Shown one piece after another: positions 45,037-55,257 of a stretch of 64,000 bases of DNA. The notes beneath the pieces were generated by a model. That model did not search any database, was not told the origin of the DNA, and saw nothing but the letters and a program-made list of their open reading frames with translations. Each line of letters opens with the position of its first letter. The stretch's first letter is position 1. The stretch spans positions 175,266,104 to 175,330,103 of the forward strand of contig CM070873.1 in NCBI GenBank assembly GCA_036365515.1, in the 5' to 3' direction. The translations under genes were made by a program, and so were the position numbers. The stretch is from Torymus aiolomorphi (Eukaryota > Arthropoda > Insecta > Hymenoptera > Torymidae).

Positions 45037-46575
45037 ATGAATTTGGTAAATGCGATGAATGTTTTATTTATTTTAAACAGTATGCTTCAAGATCAAGAAA
45101 AGAAATTACCTGTTAATGACGCTGAAAGAAATGTTGCTAATATAGTGTATAATATTATAATATCAAGTATAAATGATCATAGTATTTACGAAGAAACGGA
45201 AGAATTTCTATATTATGATGATACCTACCAACCTTACGATGACATACCTGCAGATGATTTACATGAAGATATCGATGCAGAAGATATGATAACACCCGAA
45301 ACTGAAAATCAATGTAGGATCGAATCAGAGAGTATTAATTTTGACTACAAAAAGCAAGCTGTGGAGTATTGGTTAAGTAGTAAAAACAAGTTAAAATTTG
45401 AAACAGTCCAAAATCGATTCAAAAAATTAAAAACAGCACGTCAGTTGTATAGATGGAGAGATCAAGTGGCAATAGGAGGAAGTAGGATCGATAAATTGAA
45501 CAAAATTGAGGATTATTGTTTACAAAAATTTAACGTAGCCAGATCGAATAGAATACCCATTCATGACATTGATGTAAGACGTATGGCAAAAGAAAAAGCA
45601 TTAGAGTTAAACTTCAATGAATTTAAAGCTTCTAGACACTGGTTAAATGAATTTAAACGGCGATTTAATATCGTTTCTCGAAAAATAACAAAAATTATTA
45701 CTAAAAAATCTATAGATGATTCAGAAGAATGGTCAGCACAAAAACAGGAATTTCGCAATAGAGTAAAAAATGCCATCATAAAATATGATGCAAAACGTGT
45801 TTATAACTCCGACCAAAGTGGTTTTAATTACGAAATACACAGTGGTCGAACCCTCAATCTTAGAGGAGATAAAAGTGTAGAGATTATAGTGCAATCAGTG
45901 CATTCGACAACTCATTCTTATACTATCCAACCTACTGTATCTGCTGAAGGAAAACTTCTATCACCCTTCTTTTTAGTCATGCAAGAACCAAAGGGAGAGT
46001 TTGGAACTGTAGTCAGAAAAAATTTATTTGCAGCAGAAAATGTTTATGTAATGGCATCGAAATCAGGTAAATTGACTAAAGAACATGCTGAAACTTGGGC
46101 GCCATATGTATATTTTCCATCAACTACCATAACAAGTACCCTATTGCTTGATTCATGGAGAGGTCACTGCCTAGATATAATTGATAAAGTAAAACCGGAA
46201 CATAAAACCTTAACGATTCTACAAATTCCACAAAGAACAACAAGTGAACTTCAACCGCTTGATATTTACGGTTTTCGAATGTGGAAGAACTTCGTTCGAA
46301 CGTTTTCGGATATGATATTTCTAACAAATGAGGATCTCAACTTACACGATAGAAATAATATAATCAAAATGCATTTATTAGTACATAATCAATTATCAAG
46401 TCCCAGGTTTCAAAATTTATTTAAGTATGCTTGGTACGCCGCCGGTTACATTGATGAAAGGCCAGAAAAAATTGAAAACCCAAAAAAATTTTGCTTCAAT
46501 TCTAATTTTATTACATGCTATATTTGTGGTAAACGAGCGATTATAACATGTTCATGGTGCAAAAAATCGCTATGA
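45037..46575 (+). CDS. Pogo/Tc5-like transposase (DDE_1 family)
   Basis: 512 residues. An acidic N-terminus (about 50-90) precedes a helix-turn-helix region (KKQAVEYWL..., about 103-150) and a CENP-B-type DNA-binding segment (about 175-215, SRHWLNEFKRRFNIV). The DDE domain has Asp259 (VYNSDQSGFNYE), Asp372 (LLLDSWRGH) and Asp409 (ELQPLDIYGFRMWK), with 36 residues between the last two. A C-terminal CX2CX8CX2C zinc ribbon (CYICGKRAIITCSWC) ends the protein. No lesion is visible, so it may still be active. The exact family within the pogo/Tc5 group is uncertain. It sits centrally in TIR-D with no other gene. Confidence 0.85.
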   Translation: MNLVNAMNVLFILNSMLQDQEKKLPVNDAERNVANIVYNIIISSINDHSIYEETEEFLYYDDTYQPYDDIPADDLHEDIDAEDMITPETENQCRIESESINFDYKKQAVEYWLSSKNKLKFETVQNRFKKLKTARQLYRWRDQVAIGGSRIDKLNKIEDYCLQKFNVARSNRIPIHDIDVRRMAKEKALELNFNEFKASRHWLNEFKRRFNIVSRKITKIITKKSIDDSEEWSAQKQEFRNRVKNAIIKYDAKRVYNSDQSGFNYEIHSGRTLNLRGDKSVEIIVQSVHSTTHSYTIQPTVSAEGKLLSPFFLVMQEPKGEFGTVVRKNLFAAENVYVMASKSGKLTKEHAETWAPYVYFPSTTITSTLLLDSWRGHCLDIIDKVKPEHKTLTILQIPQRTTSELQPLDIYGFRMWKNFVRTFSDMIFLTNEDLNLHDRNNIIKMHLLVHNQLSSPRFQNLFKYAWYAAGYIDERPEKIENPKKFCFNSNFITCYICGKRAIITCSWCKKSL

Positions 46576-47234
46576 TTACAACATTTTTTCATGAATATCA
46601 TTATTGTAAAACATATAATCCATGATCGTCAGAATAATTAGCTAGCTTGCCGTCTGCTGTTGGCTGACCCGTAGGATTTAAAATTGGTCGTTGTGCTGCT
46701 TAGAAATTGGTAGAATTGTATAAGAATTTGTATTCAAAGATAATAAATTCTAAAAATCTGTAAGAATTTGTAAAAATTTAAACTTTTATACAGTAACTTA
46801 CATTTTGTAACATATATTAATTATATTTCTAATACATAATAATTTACATTTTATTACGTTTTAGTATTTTTTCTTTACATCTTTGAAAATATTTTATTTA
46901 TAGCTTTATTTAAATAAAAGTACAATTATAAATTATTATAAAAGTATAATTATGAACTATTTGAAAAAAGTGTACAAATATGTGATACGATGTAAAATGT
47001 GTATCAAAATTTGTATATAAACGTAAAAAGATGTACGAAAGTGTAAGAATGCCTATAAAATTTGAATTTGAATAAGAGTACAAATTAAAAAGTAATAAAA
47101 CGTAGACAAATGTAAGGAAAAGTAAAAAATTATTAAAAAATGGTATAAACTGTGGTAAAATGTAAAAGCGTCCGAAATCCAGTAGAAAAATACAATTTGT
47201 TACGTTTGCTTACACTTTTTTACAAACAACTACA

Positions 47235-47278
47235 TTATCATACACTTGTTTATCGTACGATAAACAAGTGTATGATAA
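47235..47278. repeat. 44-bp perfect palindrome (right TIR-D arm)
   Basis: Identical to 43112-43155, as expected from the inverted arms. It is preserved without mutation although the surrounding arms differ at several positions. Confidence 0.97.
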
Positions 47279-47520
47279 AAAAAATAATAAATAATAGAAT
47301 AACATAACAAAACATTGTTACATTATTATACACTTATTTACATAATATAATTTCCGCAAGGGGGTCTACATACTATTTTTCGTGGAATTTAAAATATTTC
47401 TAAAAAATTTTTCGCCATATTGAATTCACTATTTTCAAATTTTTATTGTGGATCTAACTGTGGATTCCGATTAACGACTTCAAGAACCCATTTTAAGGAA
47501 AAAAATAATTGCCAAAAAAA

Positions 47521-47805
47521 TATATATATTCAGTTCCTGAGGAGGAGCCGGAGCGGGCTCGAAACGTTGGACAAGGTGGTGGTGGGGGGCAGTCAGATCG
47601 TCCTTTGCTAACAAAGTTTTTTCCAGGTTTTAATTAAGTTTTTATTTCAGATTCTGCGGGGGTGATTATAAACAAGGGCAATCTGACTGCCATAAATATT
47701 AATTATTTTAAATTAATTTGTAAGACTGTAAGACTGATGGAAAAATTCTTATCAGTTGATAGTAAATTGCAGTCGACATAAGTAATATTTTTAATGATCA
47801 AAAAA
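47521..47805 (+). mobile_element. ~285-bp insertion in the right TIR-D arm, possibly a Penelope-like fragment
   Basis: The left arm reads continuously from GGTATATTTTTTTGGCAATT. The right arm is split within the T/A run, and 285 bp unrelated to the left arm intervene. The insert holds a hammerhead-like core (47537-47565) and an 11-bp inverted repeat GGCAGTCAGAT/ATCTGACTGCC (47589-47599, 47681-47691). It also has a splice-like TTTTTATTTCAG. Hammerhead motifs with GAAACGTTGG are typical of Penelope-like elements; there is no coding sequence to confirm this. Confidence 0.6.
47533..47572 (+). ncRNA. Hammerhead-ribozyme-like motif
   Basis: The core CTGAGGA (47537-47543) fits CUGANGA. It is followed by stem II GAGCC (47545-47549) pairing with GGCTC (47556-47560) around a 6-nt loop, then GAAAC (47561-47565) and GTTGG. 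Stems I and III are short or unclear, as in the minimal ribozymes of Penelope-like elements. Cleavage is not shown. Confidence 0.55.
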
Positions 47806-48468
47806 ATATACCTAATTCATTTGTGTTAGGGGTGGTTTACCAACTCTTAAGGGGTTGTTTCGCGAAGAATGCCCAAAAACACCAACTGTTATTTATTGTA
47901 GTTGGTAAAAATAATGTTTTGACCTATTTTTAATTATTTTATGAATTCTCACAACAAAAATTATTCTTAAAACAGAATTTCACCCTCTAAAAAATAAGGA
48001 ATGCAACCCTTAATGTTCATACTACCACGGATTTCTTGGCTTTTTAATAAGAAACTCTTTCCATTTTGTTTCGTTAAAAAAAGTTAAGTAGAAGCCGAGA
48101 TATATCAAAAAAACGTTTCTTGGGGGTAAACTTTAGGGGTGATTTTAACCCTTATAAAGCGCTTCTCAGCCGATAAAAAAAATGGTTTCGTGAATCTCGC
48201 ATGGAGGTCTACTTTTTCGCATGGCGGGTACTTTCCTTGTCAGGTCACCCATACACACTATAAGTACACTAGCGTGTTGACATGAACGACGCCTGAGTTG
48301 AAATTATCCAAACTGTCCTTTTCGTTATTTGATATGTATGGTTTGCAAGTGATATTAACAAGTGATACTTAATTATTATCAGATAGCATTGAATTAAGAA
48401 AACATCGACATAGAGAAAAATTTATTTCTAAATATCACTGTGTTTATAAGAAAATTTATTATTTTTTA

Positions 48469-48683
48469 GCGCTGGGACTGCACACTCGACATGTGGGATA
48501 TTTACTGCTTGAAACAGTAATTTTTATAATTTTCGTAGCAAATTTTACTTTTCAAATAATAATTTTTATTATTTTTATAGCAAATTTTACTATTCGAAAT
48601 AGTAATTTTTATTATTTTTCAGCTGTCATAAAAAGTAGTATTTCAAATGGTAAAAATCTCATATGTCGAGTATGTCCCAGCGC
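48469..48683. mobile_element. 215-bp MITE with TA target duplication
   Basis: Ends GCGCTGGGAC and, inverted, GCGCTGGGACATACTCGACAT, flanked by TA (48467-48468, 48684-48685). The inverted match extends ~50 bp (ACTCGACAT.TG.GAT). The interior repeats AATTTTTATTATTTT..AGCAAATTTTACT. No coding capacity. The TA duplication suggests mobilisation by a Tc1/mariner transposase. Confidence 0.82.
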
Positions 48684-48685
48684 TA

Positions 48686-49959
48686 TTATAAAAAATAATA
48701 TATTTTCTCCATGTCTGTAATAAATATTATATTGTTTTAAATTTACTGCTAAGTTTCCTCTTTCACTGTAAGTTATATAACAATAACTTATACTTGTTCT
48801 CTAGTATGAAGGAATACTGACATTTCTTAACTTCACACCTCTGCCAATGTGTAGATAAGAGACACGATGGTCAACGAGTCTCGTGCTCGCGCTACTCGAT
48901 GCCAACCCGCGATAGCAAAATCACACGAGGCCGGCGCCGAGCGCGCCCACGTGTACTCGATATTAGCAGCTATCAAGAGCAGTCATGATAGCGACGGTGA
49001 CAGCGCGAGGAGGCGACGTCTTGGCGATGATGTCCCCGTTGATAGAACTCAGCTAAAATTTTACGCCAAGTCTCATATAACAAAATAAAGTAAAAAGTAT
49101 CTTACAAAATTTGAGTTCCGACTAGTCTTGGTGAATTCACATATACTTACAATAGCACTTTACATATGAAAGAGTATTTAAATGTGGATGACTTTACTAG
49201 TTTATTAATTTTAGTCGATTTTTAAATAAATTGTTTGTACATTCATTATTATTCATTATAATTGAAGTTTTTACTCCACCACTCACTGTTGTACTGTAAG
49301 GTATATACTTGTTAAGTCTTGAGTGTCGGGGAATCTACTCTTATATTTGACTGTTAAATATATTTTGGCTTATTTACCTTTTTCCTGTTGAGGGTTTAGA
49401 AATAAATACACTGCTGCAGTTTCAATCAATTTCACTTCTAATTATTTAACAATTAAATAAATGAACTTTTACAATGAATTGATACAAAATCGCTAGTGCT
49501 TTACAACTAATTATATTTGATTGGTTCGATTGATAGATAAATAGATGCGTAGTATGCGCGATTAATTAATACCGATATGTTATTGAAATTATTGAAATAA
49601 GAAATTCTCTTCGTAATTGAATGTAGGGTATTTGACCCGTATAAAATATTCGCTACTCCTTTTGTCGACTGCAGTTGTACGGAGTTTGCGACTTTTGCAC
49701 GATTACTGATTTGTGTGTTGAGAGTCGCCGTATTTATTAAGCGGTTAATTTGGGTTAAAGATGATTTTGACGCTGAGTAAAAATCCTCTTTTTAAACAAA
49801 TTTAGTAAACATTTAAATATCATCCTTTCGATTTCACATTTAAAAGTGCTGATTCTAAACAAAGATGCGATGACCGGTTGGTTTCACAAGGTCAGTGGCT
49901 CGCTACGTCACGCTGGCTGTTGCGTAGCCGAAATTGCTGTACTGTTAAAATTCGCACTC
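48686..49959. other. Spacer, no gene recognised
   Basis: A 73-codon frame at 48867-49088 (ATG, Arg/Ala-rich) has no known domain. The stretch 49090-49620 is AT-rich. See the separate entry for a possible core promoter. Confidence 0.4.
49639..49680 (+). promoter_or_regulatory. Possible core promoter (TATA plus initiator-like)
   Basis: GTATAAAATA at 49639 lies ~32 bp before GCAGTTGT (49671), close to the arthropod initiator TCAGT(T/C). It may belong to a host transcript or to an eroded LTR. This is weak evidence. Confidence 0.22.
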
Positions 49960-50493
49960 GCATCGTTTTGTGGGTCAAGAAAAATGAATATTGAGATTTA
50001 ATAACGTCATTAAACATATACGAAATATACGACATTTGTATGTCAGAAAATTACTGGTGATAAATATGCATTGTTAAATTGAATTTAGAGATACGTCAGA
50101 GACGTAACACTTCCCCCCTTAGATTGTTGAATATCGTAGAGATTCAACAAGTATAATAATAGTTAGCCATCAGTAATTTTCTGTTACAATAATTTCAAAT
50201 TACAACAACGTCTTTCATAAAATGTTTTGAGAAATTTTTAAATAATTTCAATATGGTTCATTTAAAATTGTGGTTCATTTCGTAGAAGGATGTTTACAAT
50301 TTCCCTGTGTTGCAATTTTTTCCTATATGCTAGTTGATACGTGGGTGTCAATAAATTTGCAATCACATAATTTTGTGGATCAAGAAATTACTGATGAGAA
50401 TATGAATATCAAATGTAATTTATAGGATACGTTACGGACGTAATACCTCCCCCCTTAAACTGTTGAATATCGTAGAGATTCAACAATTATAGG
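49960..50493. repeat. Tandem duplication, ~330-bp period, interrupted by the BEL/Pao element
   Basis: The block with GACGTAACACTTCCCCCCTTA and GTTGAATATCGTAGAGATTC at 50103-50150 recurs at 50430-50485 (GACGTAATACCTCCCCCCTTA). Both are preceded by GTGG(A/G)TCAAGAAA. After the first copy comes AATAGTTAGCCATCAGTAATTT; the equivalent after the second (AATAGTTGAACCATCAGTAATTT) is found only at 56569, beyond the BEL/Pao insertion. Confidence 0.8.
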
Positions 50494-51799
50494 TGTTTGG
50501 GAATTCAATAATTTGAATTCCCGCGGTTACACTCAGCTCGGTACGACTCACGGCGCTGCCACGGCGCGGCAGCACCTCGCGGCCTCTCGGCGGAACAGCC
50601 GGGACGCTACACTGATTAACAAGGTAAATTCGCGCTGTTTCGGTCTCTCTCGCTCTCTCACATGCAAATGTGAGAGAGATTGTGTTTTGATTAGCGAAGT
50701 GAATCTTCACGAGGAAGAAGACGGATATGCTCTCACTCGACTCTCAATCTCAAACTCTCTCGTCATCTGGACGGCGTGCTCGCCACGAGGCCGCATGGCC
50801 AAGTCACACGGCATTCTCACTACTCAAAGTCTCTCTCTCTCTCTGCAACGGTCGTCCACGAAGAATATTAGTGTGCACGTTCGGAAACTCTCAAGTCGGA
50901 TAAACTCAAGTGTGGTCTCGCTCACTCTACTCAAATCATTCTACTCAAATAGTTTCCATGGAATGGTCGGCCTCGTGGAGAAACTCACTGTGCACATTCG
51001 GCGATTCTCAAGTGAAACCTTCAAGTGTGATGCCTGTCGCTTTCTCAACATGGACTGCTGCTCGGCAACATCTCATATGGCGTCGTCTCGCACGGCAGGG
51101 TTCACGCAGCAGTGTCTCTTACACGGAAACTTCTCACACGGCGGTGATACTCAAGCAGCATCTTTTCACCGGCGCTCGATGGTTCGAGCGCACCACAAGG
51201 CAATATCTCATGCGGCATCTGCTGTACTCTGGAGGCTGCTCTCAGCAAGGAAACTTCACTGGTATTCTCAGCTGGCTGTTCTCATCTGACGCAACTCACC
51301 TGCTGCTGTATCATCGGCTTTCTCTCACGCTTTCCGGATTAATAGAATCGCTTCAAAGCCAGGTAACCTCTCACACATGCACAGCCATTTTGTTGATACA
51401 CGTAAGCAGTGGTACAATGTGAATGTACTCTGCACATGCGATGTTCGGTAACTCTCAGATCAAGTTAATCAATAATATTAACTGTGATCATTTCTGTAAG
51501 CAGTGCCTTCACTGTACGGGAATCTCTCAGCATAACTCAAATTTCTCAGCAAACTCATCCACATTCACACAGGAAACTCATACACTCAAATTTTAACACT
51601 CATACACTCAAACAATTATGTAACAGTCATACACTCAACCTATTTATTGTAACATTTACACACATTTTATATTACACATTGTATATTTTATAGTTATTTT
51701 CAATATATTATAGTTTAATTTACAAAAGTGTTTGGCTCTCAATTTTTATTGTAAACACCCACAGCATGTCCTCATTATAAATTATGGCATTCTCAAACA
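50494..51799 (+). repeat. 5' LTR of the BEL/Pao element
   Basis: 1306 bp, TGTTTG...CAAACA. It contains a CTCTCTCACATGCAAATGTGAGAG inverted repeat near 50650-50680 (stem CTCTCACAT/ATGTGAGAG) and a very high density of CTCA. Open frames in it are chance. Confidence 0.93.
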
Positions 51800-51822
51800 T
51801 TTTGGTCCTTCGAGCCGGATAA
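51800..51822 (+). other. Primer-site region of the BEL/Pao element
   Basis: TTTTGGTCCTTCGAGCCGGA lies directly after the LTR end. TTTGGTCCTTCGAGCCGG is a wording commonly seen just after BEL/Pao 5' LTRs. The priming tRNA was not determined. Confidence 0.6.
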
Positions 51823-51890
51823 AACATGCTGTGGTGTGTATGAGAGTCAGTGCATTTACTCATTACTAAACTGTTTACATGTATTGGATC

Positions 51891-52058
51891 ATGGCTGAGG
51901 ATGCTGGGGCCAAGGAGATTGACATACTCATGGATGCGATTCTCACCAGTGACTTGGACACGCTCAATATTCAAACGGACAACCTCAAGGAAGGAACGGA
52001 CAAACTCTTCACTACATACGAATTACTGTGTGGACGTACGAATTCAGCGCTGCCTTAG
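51891..52058 (+). pseudogene. BEL/Pao gag N-terminal fragment
   Basis: ATG at 51891 opens a 55-codon frame (MAEDAGAKEIDILMDAIL..., then TNLKE-like DNLKEGTDKLFTTYELL) ending in TAG. Position and start fit gag, but the gag core and zinc knuckles do not follow. The next ~900 bp contain only short frames. Confidence 0.5.
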
Positions 52059-52979
52059 CAGTTAACTCAGCAAGATGCCCCACAGAAATTCTCTATGGAC
52101 ATCTCAACCCAAAGTGAGACATTGAAAATGCATTACTCATCACATTTGCGCCTAGTGGAATTATCTTACATATATTGTGGCTTTCACAATAATCAACGGT
52201 TGCATCGAGATGGAGAGATGCAATTTTGCTACAATTACAATGTGCGTTACGTTTTTGGGATTTTATTCAGCAATACTGCATATCCACCATAGGTGCAATA
52301 TGAAGGAACTCTCACTATATATGGATCATATTCAAAATCACTAAAAACTGGATTTCGGCGCAATCACCCACACTCAAGGTCAACTCAGATGCAACACTCA
52401 TTTAGTCAATTTTCATCAATGGCACCTGCATTTTGGAATCCTACGACACCGGTTACATCTCAAAATCTTGGATTATCATTCTAATCAAAATCAGAATTGA
52501 TATTGGTATACTCAACGCTTCATGGGAACGCTCATGTATCCCAACCATTAGATCTTGAGGTTAGGATCACTGCTCATCAAATGCCAAGTCTCATCTACAA
52601 TACCATCAGAATTATGTGAACACTTTATTTGGATTTATGCAAAGGAAAACTTTATTGGCTCATCGGATATTTTGGCAGCCTCAACTTGTGGATGTGCTAG
52701 ATCATCGAACTTAACCCCATATTACATCATGGTAGTGCTCACTCGGATTCGCATTCAACATGATAAATTCTCAATTGACATTACAAGGGTGTATTGTTAA
52801 ATCAAGGTGTCATTTTAATGTGTAATTTACACCACGTTAGTGCTGACTATTATAGTCAAATTATGAAACATAACCTTATCAAGGGCAGTGTGATAGAACC
52901 TATGGCAAAATCATGAATGTTGGCTGGCAACAGACTCAATCCTCTTTGTAAGAGTATGGATAACAACTTCGGGGGATTT

Positions 52980-54730
52980 GCATCAGCGTACACACTCATT
53001 GACAAGCGCCATGCAGTTACCAGGATTCTGCACGGCGGGCGGCTATTCATTAAATAAATAGCAAATACAAGTGGCAGATGTTTCTCAAGAAATTACTCAC
53101 AATTCAACAGCAATTAAGCGGTTGATTCTGATGATTGCGTCACTAAATTACTCAAATTATAACGGATCTAACTATCAAATAAATTCACTTTAGAATTATA
53201 TTGCCGCTCACTCAAGAAAGATTCACAATTGGATAATTCTTTCTCAAAACTCACCACTACTCGATCCCGCATGGACAATCTCATCTGTGGATATTCTTTC
53301 AAATTCTCCTACAAGAGCTGTGGCTACTCAAGTACTCATGGGACAAACAAGTTCAACTCAATTGCGAAGAATGGCTGCACCTTCGAGAAGATTTCACTCA
53401 ACTGGATTCGGGTCTCAAAATTAATGGCTTTTCGAATGCTTCGCAACAGGCAACAGCTACAGCACTCAATATTATATCCACATTTCTCACGATTGGATTA
53501 TTATTTATAGTCTCATCAAGGCGGAAGGCAACACTCAACCCATACTCCATATCAAGGTTGGAGTTCAGAGCGGCAAGGTTTACTCAAGGTATGCTTGAAC
53601 AATTTACAGTTGCTAAGCTCTCATGTTCATTTATGGACAGATCAGAATATGGTATGCACACGCATAATCTCACGTGCCTCACAATGGAAGAAATCTGTTG
53701 GAACCAGGGTTATACTCAGCCAAAGAGTAATTCCAACAACCAAGGGAAGACAATCATCATCGACATCTCAAGCTGACTTACAAAACAGGAACACTTTCCA
53801 GAAAGAGGCAAGGTCACACTCACTGCAGCTACATCGCATTAGGACAATTCATATTCATGGAATCTCGTCAATCAACACTCATTATGCAATAGATTACTCA
53901 ACAATTACGGGCTAAGTTATGTTAGCTTGTAATCATTTCAAGGCAAAATTCAACCGAGACGAGACTCACAGCTGATCTGATCAGCAAGAAAAAAAAAAAT
54001 CTTCTGGATCAAGGAAACTCAGCGAGTTCATTTCCATCTGAACTTACTATGCTGAAAATTCTCAAGTCCCACAGAATCATCTATTCAATAGATTGACTGT
54101 ATACATTCACTCAGAACGAATTATCAACGTAGGAGGTCGGTTACAAAACTCAACTAGAATATCACTCAACATCCAGCTACATTTCAACGGCACAGTCAAC
54201 TCATCACTGATCATTCGGCATTCTCACATAACAATATTTCTCGGTGGCACCGAGAAAACTCACTCTGCACACATCAGGCAGGAAATTTGGATTATTGGAA
54301 GCAGAGTTCCGGCCAAGTTATTTACTCGAGATTCTGTAACTTGTGCAAGGTATCGGACTCATCGGACTCAGCAACTCATGGGGGCAACTATCCAGGACGC
54401 TGGACCACCCCATCTCCACCCTTCACTCACACTGGGATCAATTTAGCAGGACCACTCATCAACTCATCGAAGGGACGTGAATCCAAAAACATACAAGTGC
54501 TGGATTTGTATGTGTGTGCTCTCTCTCACAGCATTGTCATCAGCTGTTCATCTATACATGGTCAGTGGCTACTCATCCGAATGGTTTCAATACGGCATAC
54601 ATATGGTTTATTTCAAATGGAGAACTACCTTCGCAACATTCTCTACAACAAACTCAACTTGGTACAACTCTCATCAATGATGGCACTCCATGGATACTCA
54701 ACCCACCTTCAGCATTTCGTATGATGTAAG
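52980..54730 (+). pseudogene. BEL/Pao pol remnants: RT end, RNase H, integrase
   Basis: Domain traces in the expected order. LPGFCTAGG (about 53020-53050) is an RT-region motif of Pao. NGFSNASQQATA (about 53424) and RLEFRAARFTQGMLEQ (about 53553) are RNase H motifs. The integrase zinc-binding segment is open at 54093-54446 (INVGGRLQNST, IIRHSHITIFLGGTEKT, HIRQEIWIIGSRVP, VTCARYR, QQLMG), with the first Cys of the finger apparently Ser. The integrase core is traceable as SSAVHLYMVSGYSSE (about 54540). Stops and shifts are frequent, and the catalytic Asp/Asn-Gly site is not preserved. Not functional. Confidence 0.75.
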
Positions 54731-55257
54731 TGGAAAGCAGTGGTGAATTGAATAATATTTCATCGTCAACAGACCATGGACAAAATTATTCTCAAATTGG
54801 AATTTCATCATCCTTGCTGACTCAATTGAAGGTTTGCTCAACTCAAAGCCGTTACAACCACTCCAAAAGGATTCAGAAGATACACTCACTTTGGCTTGGT
54901 TCTCATCATCAAGGTATTAACTCAATGTTATACTTGGTTTCTAACTGTCAACGCATTTCAGCTGTCCAGTTGGGAAACTCCTTCATGGATGACTCAGTAA
55001 CTCTGGCAGCAAGTCTGCTCAACAACGGTCTCAATCAACATCAGGAAGGCATCACTCATCTTACGAAACCAAGTGGAATTCATGGAACTCAATACGGATA
55101 ATCCTCATATAGTATATGGGTACTCTCAGAAGATATAGGACTACATCATTAAGAAACTCAAGACGGCCACCGCTCAATCTACTCGGAATTCAGCAACTCG
55201 CCATCGTACCAGTACCCTCGGAATTTAAATCAACCTAGCGGTTGATGGCGGGCGGAA

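Larger units (their letters stand above)
42406..48240 (+). mobile_element. TIR-D: pogo/Tc5-like DNA transposon with TIRs over 1 kb
   Basis: Both ends start ACAAGGAAAGTACCCG (42406 on plus, 48240 on minus). The arms are inverted copies for ~1.3 kb (about 42406-43690 against 48240-46735), apart from a ~285-bp insertion in the right arm (47521-47805) and small indels. The transposase lies between them at 45037-46575. Each arm carries a 44-bp perfect palindrome. The target duplication is not clear: flanks TACTC and CAGGTCA do not match. The regions 43690-45036 and 46576-46734 are AT-rich and non-coding. Confidence 0.82.

Noticed and set aside
48867..49088. 73-residue Arg/Ala-rich frame as a host exon
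   Set aside because: No recognisable domain and no convincing splice sites; kept only as a note in the spacer.
50513..51422. 258- and 170-residue proteins (and copies at 55277-56186)
   Set aside because: They lie wholly within the LTRs of the BEL/Pao element, overlap in different frames and have no domain.
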